NCBI GenBank assembly: GCA_013076295.1
Contig: RQOL01000861.1
Span: forward strand, 2,480,001-2,544,000
DNA length: 64,000 nt
DNA from: Sanderia malayensis
Taxonomy: Eukaryota > Cnidaria > Scyphozoa > Semaeostomeae > Pelagiidae
Direction: 5' to 3'
This document shows, one piece after another, positions 63,203-64,000 of the stretch (the first letter of the stretch is position 1; each line of letters opens with the position of its first letter). Both the position numbers and the translations under genes were made by a program. The notes under the pieces are model-generated. The model ran no database searches. It saw only the letters and a program-made list of their open reading frames with translations, and was not told the DNA's origin.

Positions 63203-63244
<42 letters not shown>

Positions 63245-64000
63245 TTCATCAGGCTCTGATTTTGAAACATTTGATTCAGACCTTGAAGAGGCAGAAATGA
63301 TGAATGATGCCAGCAGAAAAGAATACAGAGCACGAATGAATAAACGCAGAAAGAGACAAAGAAGACGACATGAAATTAAAATGGTTAGTTGTTCATTTTC
63401 ATCATTACATTTTGCATGCTCAGCCATCGTAGCTTGTTGTTTGCCAAAGCTACCAATCATAACAGGATTGCAAGTAATTTTGCTATTGAAAGTGATGTGA
63501 TGTTAATTGTTTTTGTTTGATTTTCGTCTCAGATTGCAAGGCATTTGGCCCACTATGTTGTCCCTGATGTTTGTGACGAAGTGGCCCATTGCATGCATCA
63601 TTACAAGAAGGAACTGAAACATTCTATGGCCAAGAAATTGGTCAACACAATTGAATCTTCAGTTTCGCATGCTGTTAAAAAATGTGTTGATTCTCAATCG
63701 CTTGAGAGAATGTCATCTGCAGAACAGCATCAAGAAGTTGAAGAGATGCAACCTGCTCCACCATCAATGCCACGACCCACAAGAGGTAATATTTTGCTTG
63801 ATTTTAATCTCCCTTCTTCTATAATGCGTCTATTTTGAGCCAATGTATGTTTTATTTTGTCTGCAAGCAAGATGAGATTCTTGCCACGTTATTTCTCTCT
63901 TGTTTTCCTAGCATTTTGATTAGAATCTAATCTATATATATGTTTATCTTTTATTAGAACGTTACCATCATGATGACATCACATGTGATGGGTGTGAATG
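60145..64000 (+). CDS. NBR1: NBR1/p62-family selective autophagy receptor, 5' part
   Basis: Nine exons join in frame and the last runs off the window: 60145-60249, 60529-60591, 62160-62178, 62286-62311, 62472-62544, 62655-63017, 63166-63383, 63533-63785 and 63958 to the end. Residues 1-95 form a PB1 domain: basic face (ILEIKARYGRHIRRVEIKR) and acidic OPCA motif (IKYTDDEGDLVTLSSQEEF). A long spacer follows with acidic and Ser-rich parts (a TCA-repeat polyserine near 63203-63250) and a basic KRRKRQRRR patch. The last exon starts a ZZ finger (HHDDITCDGCE). PB1 then ZZ is the order of NBR1 and SQSTM1/p62. The spacer of about 280 residues favours NBR1 over p62, whose ZZ lies close to PB1. These proteins link ubiquitylated cargo to ATG8 proteins. 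FW, LIR and UBA regions would lie beyond the window. Confidence 0.72.
60832..61660. mobile_element. Inverted-repeat DNA transposon, probably non-autonomous PIF/Harbinger-like
   Basis: Perfect 20-bp terminal inverted repeats GGGCCCATCTACACGAGAGC (60832-60851) and its complement (61641-61660) bound 829 bp inside intron 2 of the NBR1-like gene. Flanking TAA (60829-60831) and CAA (61661-61663) fit a 3-bp target duplication with one change, as expected for PIF/Harbinger. A subterminal partial copy of the end (CCATCTACACGGGTAGGG) lies near 61563. A perfect 12-bp palindrome around one central base (TTGAGCACCTCA) is at 61473-61497. The open stretches inside show no convincing transposase. Confidence 0.75.
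63203..63250 (+). repeat. TCA trinucleotide repeat encoding polyserine
   Basis: An uninterrupted (TCA)n tract of about 48 bp in exon 7 of the NBR1-like gene encodes a serine run between acidic segments. It is a likely site of length polymorphism. Confidence 0.85.

Noticed and set aside
1..64000. CRISPR arrays, bacterial operons, prophage or viral insertions
   Set aside because: Every supported gene is intron-bearing or animal-type. No spaced direct repeats of CRISPR type, no viral polymerase or capsid domains, and no bacterial genes were seen.

Overview
The window is nuclear DNA of an animal. Genes are split into many short exons with GT-AG introns, the DNA is AT-rich, and canonical CCCTAA/TTAGGG-type repeats occur. 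The gene content is metazoan: a GFI1-type zinc-finger gene, two NR2E-group nuclear receptors, an atonal-superfamily bHLH gene and adhesion-receptor GAIN/GPS modules. The receptor set and the MANSC-HRM-GAIN proteins fit a non-bilaterian, most likely a cnidarian. That placement is inference; no species is claimed. Exon models were built by hand by joining reading frames across GT/AG sites with matching phase. Every complete model keeps one open frame from start to stop.

Positions 1-14308 hold compact housekeeping genes. SMIM15 (minus strand) is divergent from CASC3 across about 280 bp. Then, all on the plus strand, come NME6 (nucleoside diphosphate kinase), OGG1 (8-oxoguanine glycosylase) and IST1 (ESCRT-III regulator). 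Between NME6 and OGG1 lies a satellite of seven units that mixes telomere-like CCCTAA runs with a promoter-like cassette. A tRNA-like SINE head follows it.

Positions 14309-30147 hold a four-finger GFI1/senseless-like gene and the first of two very large receptor-like genes. Positions 31900-43764 hold the second. Both are predicted type I single-pass membrane proteins: signal peptide, three MANSC (seven-cysteine) domains, a long disordered stretch, a hormone-receptor (HRM) domain, a GAIN domain with a GPS autoproteolysis site, one transmembrane helix and a long cytoplasmic tail. The first also has a SEA-like domain and a furin-like site. The second has a 5.2-kb exon with acidic Ser-Gly repeats that look like glycosaminoglycan attachment sites. 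HRM-GAIN-GPS is the ectodomain of adhesion GPCRs, but neither gene encodes seven helices. This tandem pair is the most novel item in the window.

Positions 47259-59044 hold a transcription-factor cluster: an NR2E-group receptor, a small bHLH gene, and a second NR2E-group receptor with the same intron positions and phases. Positions 60145-64000 hold the 5' part of an NBR1/p62-family autophagy receptor (PB1 domain, long spacer, start of a ZZ finger), cut by the window end. Its second intron carries a non-autonomous inverted-repeat element. The intergenic and intronic DNA also contains a TA-flanked MITE rich in TTTCGCGA motifs, adjacent perfect hairpins, and two related tandem repeats (176-bp and 184-bp periods) in introns of unrelated genes.
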